Source: Arthrobacter sp. ISL-28
GTDB taxonomy: Bacteria > Actinomycetota > Actinomycetes > Actinomycetales > Micrococcaceae
Assembly (NCBI RefSeq): GCF_018613875.1
Contig: NZ_JAGGPJ010000027.1
Coordinates: 248,001-312,000 of the forward strand
Length of the DNA: 64,000 nt
Direction: 5' to 3'
The notes beneath the pieces are model-generated. The model worked only from the letters and a program-made list of their open reading frames with translations, was not told the DNA's origin and made no database searches. Shown in pieces: positions 57,118-64,000 of this stretch (position 1 is its first letter; each line of letters opens with the position of its first letter). Position numbers and translations under genes: made by a program.

Positions 57118-57447
57118 TCAGTCCTCATCAGGTACGGCGCTCAGGCGGACCCGGCGCTTCGGTGCTTCTTCCGTCGGGACCGTGCCCACGATGCCGGCGG
57201 TGTTATCCGGCACCTCAAACACGATCAGGGGCTCGCCGACCTTGATCCTGTCGCCGGGCCCGCCGTGGATACGCACCACCTTACCTGCCTGCGGGCTTGG
57301 CAATTCAACAGCGGATTTCGTGGTTTCCACCTCCACGAGCGGCTGGTTGCGCTCCACCTGGTCGCCGGGGGAGACGAGCCATTCCAGGATGGTCGCCTCG
57401 ATCAGGCCTTCACCCAGATCCGGCAGTGGGAAGGAAACTTCAGCCAC
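57118..57447 (-). CDS. Stand-alone lipoyl-domain protein (truncated E2 of a 2-oxoacid dehydrogenase)
   Basis: 109 residues. VSFPLPDLGEGLIEATILEW and VEVETTKSAVELPSP are the lipoyl domain, with the lipoylated Lys in ETTKSAVE. There is no subunit-binding domain and no acyltransferase domain; a short basic linker (KRRVRL) then stops. GTG start overlaps the E1beta stop by 8 nt. Confidence 0.9.
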   Translation of the reverse strand: MAEVSFPLPDLGEGLIEATILEWLVSPGDQVERNQPLVEVETTKSAVELPSPQAGKVVRIHGGPGDRIKVGEPLIVFEVPDNTAGIVGTVPTEEAPKRRVRLSAVPDED

Positions 57448-58477
57448 GTCGATACTCCAATACTCGCTGGAAGCCGAAAAGAATTCGGTCAATGTTGGGA
57501 ATGTATTCGTCTTCGAGGTCCCCGGACGGGTAGGGGACGTCGAAGCCCGTCACCCGCTCCACGGGGGCTTTGAGGGTGTCGAAACAGCCCCGGGTGATCA
57601 GTTGGGCCACTTCCGCCCCGAGGCCGGAGGTCAGCGGCGCTTCATGGACGACGACGGCGCGCCGCGTCTTCCGTACGGACGTCACCAGGGACTCGGCGTC
57701 GATCGGCTTGAGCCAGCGCAAGTCCAGGACCTCGACCTCGATCCCGTCCTCGGCGGCGAGCTCGGCCACCTGCAGGCAGCGGGCCGTCATGGCGCCCCAG
57801 GCCACCAGCGTCAGGTGCCGTCCCTCCCGCAGCACCTTCGCGCCGGTGGGCGTACCGCCGTCGGCCGTGTCGACGTCGCCCTTGTGCCAGTACCGCGATT
57901 TGGGTTCCATGAAGATGACCGGGTCCGGCCGGGTGGCAGCGTACTTGAGCAGGTGGTACGCCTCGTGCGGGTTCGACGGCGAGACGACCTTCAGCCCCGG
58001 CACATGGGCGAAGAGAGCCTCAAGGCTTTCGCCGTGGTGTTCCGGGGCGCGGATGCCGCCGAAACTCGGGACCCGCAGGGTGATCGGCATCGGCAGGGTT
58101 CCCCTGCTGCGGTAGTTCATCCGGGCAATCTGGCAGACGATCTGGCTGATGGCCGGGTAGGCGAAGCCGTCGAACTGCACCTCGGGGATGGGGTGGAAGC
58201 CGGCCATGGCCAGGCCCACCGACATGCCGAGGATGCCGGACTCCGCCAGCGGCGTGTCGAACACGCGGTTCTCGCCGTGCTTTGCCTGCAGCCCGTCCGT
58301 GATGCGGAACACCCCGCCCAGCCGGCCGCAGTCCTCGCCGAAGATCACCGCCCTCGGGTTCTCCGCGAGGACCTCGTCGAGGGCGCGGTTCAGCGCCTGC
58401 TGCATGGAGAGTGTGACGGTGGCTCCGTGCTGATCGCCGGCCATGGTCGCCTCGTCTTCAACCGTTGTATCAGACAT
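57440..58477 (-). CDS. 2-Oxoacid dehydrogenase E1 component, beta subunit
   Basis: 345 residues of transketolase-like pyrimidine domain and C-terminal domain. Motifs: VIFGEDCGRLGGVFR, FDTPLAESGILGMSVGLAM, EVQFDGFAYPAISQIV and LRVPSFGGIRAPEHH. ATG 58477 overlaps the E1alpha stop (ATGTCTGA). Similar to BkdB/PdhB; the substrate is not decided. Confidence 0.9.
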   Translation of the reverse strand: MSDTTVEDEATMAGDQHGATVTLSMQQALNRALDEVLAENPRAVIFGEDCGRLGGVFRITDGLQAKHGENRVFDTPLAESGILGMSVGLAMAGFHPIPEVQFDGFAYPAISQIVCQIARMNYRSRGTLPMPITLRVPSFGGIRAPEHHGESLEALFAHVPGLKVVSPSNPHEAYHLLKYAATRPDPVIFMEPKSRYWHKGDVDTADGGTPTGAKVLREGRHLTLVAWGAMTARCLQVAELAAEDGIEVEVLDLRWLKPIDAESLVTSVRKTRRAVVVHEAPLTSGLGAEVAQLITRGCFDTLKAPVERVTGFDVPYPSGDLEDEYIPNIDRILFGFQRVLEYRRG

Positions 58478-59504
58478 GCTCTGACTCCTCGCGCCAGCTG
58501 ACGGCCTGCGACTGCAGCGCCGGGGTGGTTTCCTGGAAGACCAGGCCGAACATCTCATTGCCCGGCCGTGGGCCGAGCGCTTCGAGGCCCTCGCGGATTT
58601 TCTCCGCTTCCGCGGCGGCGGAGGCCTGCGCCTGGGCGAAGAACTCCTCGTCCGCGACACCGTCCGCCTGCAGTTGCTGCCGGAAGCGGTGCAGCGGGTC
58701 CTCGCCTGCGCCGTCGCGTTCCTCGTCCAGTGAGCGGTAGCGTCCCGGATCATCCGAGGTGGAGTGCGGGCCTCGCCGGTAGGTCATGGCCTCGATGACC
58801 ACCGGCCCGTTCCCGGAGCGGCAGTGGGCGAAGGCCCGCCGGGTCGCTGCAAGGACCGCCACGACGTCGTTCCCGTCCACCTGAAGGGCGGGAATCCCGT
58901 AACCGGCGGCACGGGCAGCGACAGAGCCGCCGGCCACCTGGCGCTCGGTGGGCACCGAGATGGCCCAGCCGTTGTTCTGGACGAAAAACACCACGGGAGC
59001 CTTCATCACTGCCGCGAAATTCATGGCCTCGTGGACGTCGCCCTGCGAGGAGGCGCCGTCGCCCAGATAGGTCATCGCGACCGCGTCGCTGCCGTCCAGG
59101 GTCTGGCCGTGGGCCCAGCCCACCGCGTGCAGGACTGACCCTGCCACCACGGCCTGGATGGGTGCCAGGCGCGACTTCACCGGGTCGTAGAGCCCGCCGT
59201 GCCACGTCGCCTTGTGCGTGGACATGTACTCCACCATGCTGACGCCCATGGTTCGGGCGACGCCCATTTCGCGGTACGTGGGGAAGACAAAGTCGCGTGA
59301 GGTGTCCACGGCATAGCCGCTTCCCACCTGGGCGGCTTCCTGGCCCAGCTCCGGGGCGTAACCGGGGATGATCCCCTGGCGCTGCCACGCGACAGCCGAG
59401 AGATCGAGATGGCGGACCGCGGCCATGAGCGAGTACAACTCACGCAGATGCTCCGGAGTCGGTCGGGCGGTGTCGCCGTCATCCGGAAGGGGCAAGGTGT
59501 CCAT
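58470..59504 (-). CDS. 2-Oxoacid dehydrogenase E1 component, alpha subunit
   Basis: 344 residues. The TPP motif is GDGASSQGDVHEAMNF...NN; other family blocks are GQEAAQVGSGYAV, PTYREMGVA, THKATWHGGLYDP and GPHSTSDDPGRYR. It is of the branched-chain/pyruvate E1alpha type (PdhA/BkdA). ATG 59504 is set by a TAGGGT -10 seven nt upstream and a TTGCCG -35 (59535-59540, spacer 17). Confidence 0.9.
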   Translation of the reverse strand: MDTLPLPDDGDTARPTPEHLRELYSLMAAVRHLDLSAVAWQRQGIIPGYAPELGQEAAQVGSGYAVDTSRDFVFPTYREMGVARTMGVSMVEYMSTHKATWHGGLYDPVKSRLAPIQAVVAGSVLHAVGWAHGQTLDGSDAVAMTYLGDGASSQGDVHEAMNFAAVMKAPVVFFVQNNGWAISVPTERQVAGGSVAARAAGYGIPALQVDGNDVVAVLAATRRAFAHCRSGNGPVVIEAMTYRRGPHSTSDDPGRYRSLDEERDGAGEDPLHRFRQQLQADGVADEEFFAQAQASAAAEAEKIREGLEALGPRPGNEMFGLVFQETTPALQSQAVSWREESEHV

Positions 59505-59511
59505 GAGTGTG

Positions 59512-59540
59512 ACCCTAGTCACCTGCGGTCGGCCCGGCAA
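59512..59540 (-). promoter_or_regulatory. Promoter of the 2-oxoacid dehydrogenase operon, leaderless
   Basis: -35 TTGCCG (plus 59535-59540), 17-nt spacer, -10 TAGGGT (plus 59512-59517), then 7 nt to ATG 59504. A candidate Lrp site, TGTGCAATATTG, lies upstream at about 59570-59583. Confidence 0.6.
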
Positions 59541-59584
59541 TCCGTGCGGCCGACACTGCCCAGTCTGCCAATATTGCACAGCAG

Positions 59585-59627
59585 AATGCCGGCCCGGCTG
59601 CACAAATTGTGCAGCCGGGCCGGCATT
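59585..59627. terminator. 43-nt perfect hairpin downstream of the amino-acid permease
   Basis: Perfect 21-bp arms with a 1-nt loop (59585-59605/59607-59627). No T-run. It separates the permease transcript from the dehydrogenase promoter. Confidence 0.75.
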
Positions 59628-59701
59628 ATCGATGAGGGTATCGGCCCCGCTGCGTAGCAGCTGACGCGGTTATCAGCGCCCGGAAGGGCGCGTGGTGCTA
59701 C

Positions 59702-61153
59702 CTACTTGGGGAGGTCGGCGGGGGAGGCGTCGCGTGACGCATCGGAAGCCGCGGACTCCGCGCCGGATGCCGCGCCTGACGGCGCTGCCGACTTTGCTGC
59801 GAGCCTGGCTCCGAACCGGCAGGCCGCGGCAATGCCGGCGATCAGAAGAATGGTGCTGATGAGCTGGATCCGGCTGCTCTCGGCGCTGAAGCCCACGGCG
59901 AAGATCAGCCCCAGGAGAACCAGCCCGAACACCGTCAGGGCCGGGAAGCCCTTCATGCGCAGGGGCAGGGAACTGCCGTCCCGGTCCGCGCGCCGCCGCA
60001 GGATCAGCTGGGACACCAGGGCCGTTCCCCAGACCACGAGGCACGTTGACCCCACCAGCTGGAACAGTGCCGGCAGGATCCGCTCGGGGAACAGCAGTTC
60101 AAGGACCGTGGCAATGAAGCCGAACGCCACCGAGACGCCCACGGCAAGCATCGGGACCTGCGGGCCGCTAAGCCGCGACAGGAAACGGGGCGCCTCGCCG
60201 CGCTGGGACAGCGAGTACACCATGCGCGAGGCGCCGTACAGATTGGCGTTGAGGGCGGAAAGAAGGGCGACGACGGCCACCAGGGTTATCGCTGCCCCGG
60301 CACCCGGGATGCGGGCTGCATCCAGAACGCCGGCGAACGGTGATGCGAGTGCCTCCGACGTGGCCGGCAGGACGGCTGCGATGACGAACACGGAGCCGAT
60401 GTAGAAGACGAGGATGCGCCACACGACGGTACGGATTGCCTTGCCGACGCTGTGTTCAGGGTCCTCTGTCTCGGCTGCCGCGACGCTGACGATTTCCGTG
60501 CCGCCAAAGGCGAAGATCACCACGAACAGGGCTGCCGCGATGCCGCCGAGGCCGGCAGGAGCGAAGTCGGTAGCGAGGTTGGCCAGGCCCGGGGAGGCCA
60601 CGTCCGGCAGGATGCCCAGCAGCAGGGCGGCGCCAATGCCGAGGAACAGCACAATGGCCGCGACCTTGAGGATCGCGAACCAGAATTCGAACTCGCCGAA
60701 GTTCTTCACTCCGGCCAGATTGATGGCCGTAAACGCCACCATGAACGCGAAAGCCAGCGCCCAGACCGGAATGACGGGCCACACCGAGAACAGCAGTCCG
60801 GCGGCGCCGAGCGCTTCCGCGGCGATGACCACCACGAGCTGCAGCCACCAGAGCCAGCCCACGGTAGCCCCGGCGGTCTTGCCCATGGCTTTCTCGGCAT
60901 AGACGGAGAAGGCGCCGCTGGTGGGGTTGGCTGCAGCCATTTCGCCGAGGGCCCACATGACCAGGATGATCAGTGTTCCTGCGACGAGATAGGAGAGCAG
61001 GACCGCCGGCCCCGCGGCCTGGATGCCTGCCCCGGAGCCGAGGAAGAGCCCGGCTCCGATGGCGCTGCCCAGGCCCATCATGGTCAGCTGCCGGGGTTTC
61101 ATGCTGTGGCCGAGTTGTTCGGCCGGACGCTGTGCGGTGGACTTCATTGTCAT
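59702..61153 (-). CDS. APC-family amino-acid permease
   Basis: 483 residues, 12 membrane helices. N-terminal GLGSAIGAGLFLGSGAGIQ is the substrate-loop consensus of APC permeases. A 30-residue Ala/Ser-rich tail closes it. Being divergent from lrp and before a branched-chain-like dehydrogenase operon, branched-chain amino-acid import is plausible. AAGAAGG precedes the ATG. Confidence 0.9.
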   Translation of the reverse strand: MTMKSTAQRPAEQLGHSMKPRQLTMMGLGSAIGAGLFLGSGAGIQAAGPAVLLSYLVAGTLIILVMWALGEMAAANPTSGAFSVYAEKAMGKTAGATVGWLWWLQLVVVIAAEALGAAGLLFSVWPVIPVWALAFAFMVAFTAINLAGVKNFGEFEFWFAILKVAAIVLFLGIGAALLLGILPDVASPGLANLATDFAPAGLGGIAAALFVVIFAFGGTEIVSVAAAETEDPEHSVGKAIRTVVWRILVFYIGSVFVIAAVLPATSEALASPFAGVLDAARIPGAGAAITLVAVVALLSALNANLYGASRMVYSLSQRGEAPRFLSRLSGPQVPMLAVGVSVAFGFIATVLELLFPERILPALFQLVGSTCLVVWGTALVSQLILRRRADRDGSSLPLRMKGFPALTVFGLVLLGLIFAVGFSAESSRIQLISTILLIAGIAAACRFGARLAAKSAAPSGAASGAESAASDASRDASPADLPK

Positions 61154-61329
61154 GCCTGCGTACCTTCTTGGGGTCGACTGGATAAGGGGGTCCTCGTGGG
61201 ACCTTTTGAATTTACCGTCTCACCCGCAGCTTCGCCGCCCTGGCGCATGAGACCATGGGTGCAGTTTGTGCAATGGGTACGACTAAACTGCAGCGCTTTG
61301 CGTTGCGAAGGTCAGAGGAAGGCGAAGAC
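61154..61329. promoter_or_regulatory. Divergent permease-lrp control region
   Basis: Contains TTTGTGCAATGGG (61269-61281; shares TGTGCAAT with the site upstream of the dehydrogenase operon), TAAACT (61286-61291) as a possible lrp -10, and minus-strand TAAATT (61209-61214) as a possible permease -10. Candidate Lrp-type operator. Confidence 0.4.
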
Positions 61330-61812
61330 ATGACCAGTGTGGATGCTCTGGACGCCAAAATTGTCCGATTCTTCACCGATTCGCCGCGGTCGTCCGTGCT
61401 CGAAGCCTCGCGGGTGCTTAAGATCGCCCGCGCCACGGTGCAGTCCCGGCTGGACCGGATGACGGAAAAAGGTGTGATCGGATCCTGGGTTCCGCACCCG
61501 GACCCCTCGCATTTCGGTTTTCCCGTGGTTGCCTTCTGCTCTCTGACGATCAACCAGGACCTGGGGCACGACGCCGTGGTTGCGGCGCTTGCAGAGATTC
61601 CGGAACTGACCGAAATCCACACCGTCTCCGGTAGCTTCGACCTGATGGCCCGCATCGCCGCCCGCTCCAATCCGGACCTGCAGCGGGTTCTCGATGCCAT
61701 GATCGCCACCAAGACCGTCCTTCGCTCCTCCTCGGTGATCGTCCTCAACACCCATTTCCAGGGCAGGACGCTTCCCCTGCTGGAAGCCGAGGCCGCCGGC
61801 GGCCACCGGTAG
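61330..61812 (+). CDS. Lrp/AsnC family transcriptional regulator
   Basis: 160 residues. HTH at about 5-60 (VDALDAKIVRFFTDSPR, SVLEASRVLKIARATVQSRL), then the RAM ligand domain (LTEIHTVSGSFDLMARIAA). ATG 61330 has AGAGGAAG upstream. Likely controls the permease and dehydrogenase genes in response to amino acids. Confidence 0.92.
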   Translation: MTSVDALDAKIVRFFTDSPRSSVLEASRVLKIARATVQSRLDRMTEKGVIGSWVPHPDPSHFGFPVVAFCSLTINQDLGHDAVVAALAEIPELTEIHTVSGSFDLMARIAARSNPDLQRVLDAMIATKTVLRSSSVIVLNTHFQGRTLPLLEAEAAGGHR

Positions 61813-61851
61813 CTGCCGCTCGCCGGCGGCCACCGGTAGCTGCCGCTCGCC
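61794..61851. repeat. 27-bp tandem duplication over the lrp stop codon
   Basis: Two identical 27-nt copies (61794-61820, 61821-61847) and a 4-nt start of a third. The first copy holds the stop TAG, so the protein is not changed. Confidence 0.8.
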
Positions 61852-61895
61852 TAGCCGCGCGCCGGTAGCCGCCCCGGCTGATTGCAAGAAACATT

Positions 61896-61954
61896 TTGTC
61901 TGACGCCGGTTGGGCCGTAGAATCAGTTTTAGTCATCTTGACTTTAACTAGAGT
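61896..61954 (+). promoter_or_regulatory. Promoter and candidate NrtR operator of nrtR-nadA
   Basis: -35 TTGTCT (61896-61901), 16-nt spacer, -10 TAGAAT (61918-61923). Just downstream is TAGTCA-TCT-TGACTT (61930-61944), an inverted repeat with one mismatch, and TAGAGT (61949-61954), a possible second -10. The repeat is where an autoregulating NrtR should bind. Confidence 0.5.
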
Positions 61955-62004
61955 GGGGGTCAGCAGGACCCCCCGCAAGACGCAGCGAAGCGGGGTGAAA
62001 AGCC

Positions 62005-62715
62005 GTGTACACCAACTCAGCGAATGTTGCCGAGCGCCAGACCGCTCCGCCGTCGTTGGCCATCTCCACGGTGATCTTCGCGCTCCGCCCCAGTGAAGCC
62101 TCCGGCCGTCCGACTCTCTGGCTCCCGCTGGTGCGCCGCATCCGGGAGCCGTACAAGGGCCTCTGGGCCCTTCCCGGCGGCCCGCTCTCGCACTCGGAGT
62201 CACTGCCGGACGCCGCCTCACGGAATCTCCGCGAAACCACGGGCCTGGCGCCCAGTTACCTCGAGCAGCTGTACGCATTCGGCGGCCTGCACCGCTCACC
62301 GACCCAGCGCGTGGTGTCCATTGTGTACTGGGCCCTGGTCCAGCCCACCGAGGCCGCGCTCGCCGATGAATCCGAGAATGTCAGGTGGTTCCGGGCGGAC
62401 AAGCTGGGAGATCTGGCCTTCGACCACAATGCGATTGTCGATTACGCGCTCTGGCGGCTCAGGAACAAGCTGGCCTACGGCTCGATCGCCTACCACTTCC
62501 TGGGTGAGTACTTCACCCTCGCCCAGGTCCGGGAGGTCTACGAAGCCGTCCTGGACACCAGCCTCGATCCGGCCAACTTCCGCCGCCACATCAAAGCCAC
62601 GCCGGAAATCGAAGAAACCGGTGAATACCTCCAGGGCGGCAAACACCGCCCGCCACGCCTCTACCGATTTACCGGCCGCCCCGGCCTTGACCCAGATAAC
62701 AGGAGCACCCCATGA
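62005..62715 (+). CDS. nrtR: NrtR-type regulator of NAD metabolism
   Basis: 236 residues. A Nudix-like N-terminal domain in which the catalytic box is degenerate: GPLSHSESLPDAASRNLRE keeps the frame but loses two of the metal-binding glutamates, so it senses ADP-ribose rather than cleaving it. A winged-helix C-terminal domain follows (EYFTLAQVREVYEAVLD). GTG start; its stop overlaps nadA (ATGA). Confidence 0.93.
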   Translation: MYTNSANVAERQTAPPSLAISTVIFALRPSEASGRPTLWLPLVRRIREPYKGLWALPGGPLSHSESLPDAASRNLRETTGLAPSYLEQLYAFGGLHRSPTQRVVSIVYWALVQPTEAALADESENVRWFRADKLGDLAFDHNAIVDYALWRLRNKLAYGSIAYHFLGEYFTLAQVREVYEAVLDTSLDPANFRRHIKATPEIEETGEYLQGGKHRPPRLYRFTGRPGLDPDNRSTP

Positions 62716-64000
62716 GCAGCGTCAACACAGCCATCCAGCTGATCACGCGTGAACAGGCCGAGAAGGGCGCCGCAGCGGCTGCCGGCAGCACCTGCAGCCC
62801 GGCGCTTGCCAAGGGCCCCTGGGACTATGACCTCGCCGAAGCCCTGGCCGGCACGCCGGCCTACGGCCCCGGGGCGTCCAGCGCCGACGTCGCGCCTCCG
62901 TCAACCCCGAGGCAGGGCCAGCTTCCCGAGGAGTACAAGCTCGCCAGCGACGCTGAACTCGATGCCCGGATCCGCGCCGCCAAGCTAACCCTCGGCGACC
63001 GCGCCGTGATCCTCGGGCACTTCTACCAGCGTGACGAGGTGGTGCAGTACGCCGATTTCGTGGGCGACTCCTTCCAGCTGGCCAACGCCGCCCTCACCAG
63101 GCCGGACGCCGAGGCCATCGTTTTCTGCGGCGTGCACTTCATGGCGGAGACCGCCGACACCCTGTCGAAGCCTGACCAGGCCGTCATCCTGCCCAACCTC
63201 GCGGCCGGCTGCTCGATGGCGGACATGGCGGACGCCGATTCCGTGGAGGACTGCTGGGAGCAGCTGGAGGAGATCTTCGGCACCGAGCCCGACGCCGAGG
63301 GCCGGGTTCCGGTCATCCCCGTCACGTACATGAACTCCTCGGCCGCCCTGAAGGCGTTCTGCGGCAAGAACGGCGGCATCGTCTGCACGTCATCCAACGC
63401 CAAGACGGTCCTTGAATGGGCCTTCGAGCGGGGACAGAGGGTCCTCTTCTTCCCGGACCAGCACCTGGGCCGCAACACCGCAAAAGCTCTCGGCGTGCCG
63501 CTGGAGCAGATGCCCATGTGGAACCCGAACAAGGAGCTCGGCGGCAACGACGAGCAGGCGCTGCTGGACTCCCGCGTGATCCTCTGGCACGGCTTCTGCT
63601 CGGTGCACAAGCGTTTCAACGTTGCTCAGATCGACAAGGCCCGCGCCGACTTCCCGGGCGTTCAGGTGATCGTCCACCCCGAATGCCCCATGGAGGTGGT
63701 GGACGCCGCCGACTCGGCCGGGTCCACCGACTTCATCCAGAAGGCCATCGCCGCGGCGGAGGAGCCGACGGTGTTCGCCATTGGCACCGAGATCAACATG
63801 GTAAACCGCCTCGCAGCCCAGAACCCGCAGCACACCATCTTCTGCCTTGACCCGGTGATCTGCCCCTGCTCCACGATGTACCGGATCCACCCCGGCTACC
63901 TGGCCTGGGTGCTGGAGGAACTCGTTGAAGGCCGCGTGGTCAACCGCATCACGGTGGATGACGCGGTGCAGCAGAACGCCAGGACCGCTCTCGAGCGCAT
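62712..64000 (+). CDS. nadA: Quinolinate synthase (partial, runs off the window)
   Basis: Makes quinolinate from iminoaspartate and dihydroxyacetone phosphate with a 4Fe-4S cluster. The visible 429 codons contain GHFYQRDEVV, FCGVHFMAETA, HPECPMEVVDAAD and DPVICPCSTMY, which carry the three cluster cysteines. About 75 low-complexity N-terminal residues precede the conserved core. nadB and nadC are expected beyond the window. Confidence 0.96.
   Translation, partial: MSSVNTAIQLITREQAEKGAAAAAGSTCSPALAKGPWDYDLAEALAGTPAYGPGASSADVAPPSTPRQGQLPEEYKLASDAELDARIRAAKLTLGDRAVILGHFYQRDEVVQYADFVGDSFQLANAALTRPDAEAIVFCGVHFMAETADTLSKPDQAVILPNLAAGCSMADMADADSVEDCWEQLEEIFGTEPDAEGRVPVIPVTYMNSSAALKAFCGKNGGIVCTSSNAKTVLEWAFERGQRVLFFPDQHLGRNTAKALGVPLEQMPMWNPNKELGGNDEQALLDSRVILWHGFCSVHKRFNVAQIDKARADFPGVQVIVHPECPMEVVDAADSAGSTDFIQKAIAAAEEPTVFAIGTEINMVNRLAAQNPQHTIFCLDPVICPCSTMYRIHPGYLAWVLEELVEGRVVNRITVDDAVQQNARTALER

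Noticed and set aside
55770-57245. 491-codon plus-strand frame through the 15-bp repeats
   Set aside because: It runs antisense to the hydrolase, lipoyl and phosphoribosyltransferase genes. The AEIQP/GEVQL repeats are a by-product of the minisatellite.

Overview
The window is high-GC DNA with dense, operon-packed genes, GTG and TTG starts, and gene content typical of an actinobacterium. The gene families, the short F1 epsilon subunit, the NucS mismatch endonuclease and the DUF2550, DUF3039 and DUF2017 neighbours point to the Micrococcaceae, most likely an Arthrobacter or Pseudarthrobacter. Up to about 39.9 kb the order resembles the rho to rdgB stretch of Mycobacterium tuberculosis (Rv1297 to Rv1341 as I remember it). 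After that the content is accessory. I saw no tRNA, rRNA, insertion sequence or CRISPR array.

Layout. 1-6.5 kb: end of rho, prfA, prmC, a TsaC-type synthase, a WecG/TagA glycosyltransferase, a GT2 enzyme on the minus strand and a WecA/TagO phospho-sugar transferase. 6.5-14.5 kb: the complete F1Fo ATP synthase operon. 14.5-18.8 kb: DUF2550, a membrane-anchored esterase and a rhomboid-fold/MprF-type aminoacyl-lipid synthase. 18.9-31.3 kb: cspA, nucS, hydrolases, an AI-2E family exporter, a thioredoxin/TPR protein, an ABC exporter, nagB, DUF3039 and a helicase. 31.6-35.4 kb: a solute-binding/VWA protein and the NAD-salvage pair pncA-pncB. 35.5-39.9 kb: clpS, DUF2017, murI, an MBL phosphodiesterase, rph and rdgB. 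40-49 kb: DedA, an exonuclease-BRCT protein, DUF4395, an ADP-ribosylglycohydrolase, an aquaporin and sbcDC. 49-55 kb: a frameshifted MFS gene, an IclR regulator facing a two-component flavin monooxygenase (reductase plus HpaB type), and an MHS-family transporter. 55-61.8 kb: a phosphoribosyltransferase, a 2-oxoacid dehydrogenase operon with a split E2, an amino-acid permease and an Lrp regulator. 62-64 kb: the NAD biosynthesis regulator NrtR and nadA, which runs off the window.

Cross-cutting observations. (1) About fifteen genes have a TANNNT -10 box exactly 6-7 nt before their ATG or GTG and no Shine-Dalgarno sequence, so they are probably leaderless; this settles several start codons. (2) A perfect 30-bp palindrome carries two overlapping mirror-image -10 boxes, each 7 nt from an ATG. 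It reads leftward into the ADP-ribosylglycohydrolase and rightward into a 74-codon frame whose stop overlaps the aquaporin start. (3) The E2 component of the 2-oxoacid dehydrogenase operon is only a lone lipoyl domain followed by a separate alpha/beta hydrolase, as if an AcoC-type fusion were split in two. (4) Several long, near-perfect palindromes and 15-bp-period minisatellites lie between genes. NAD metabolism recurs (pncA, pncB, ADP-ribosylglycohydrolase, nrtR, nadA), as does lipid and cell-envelope sugar chemistry.
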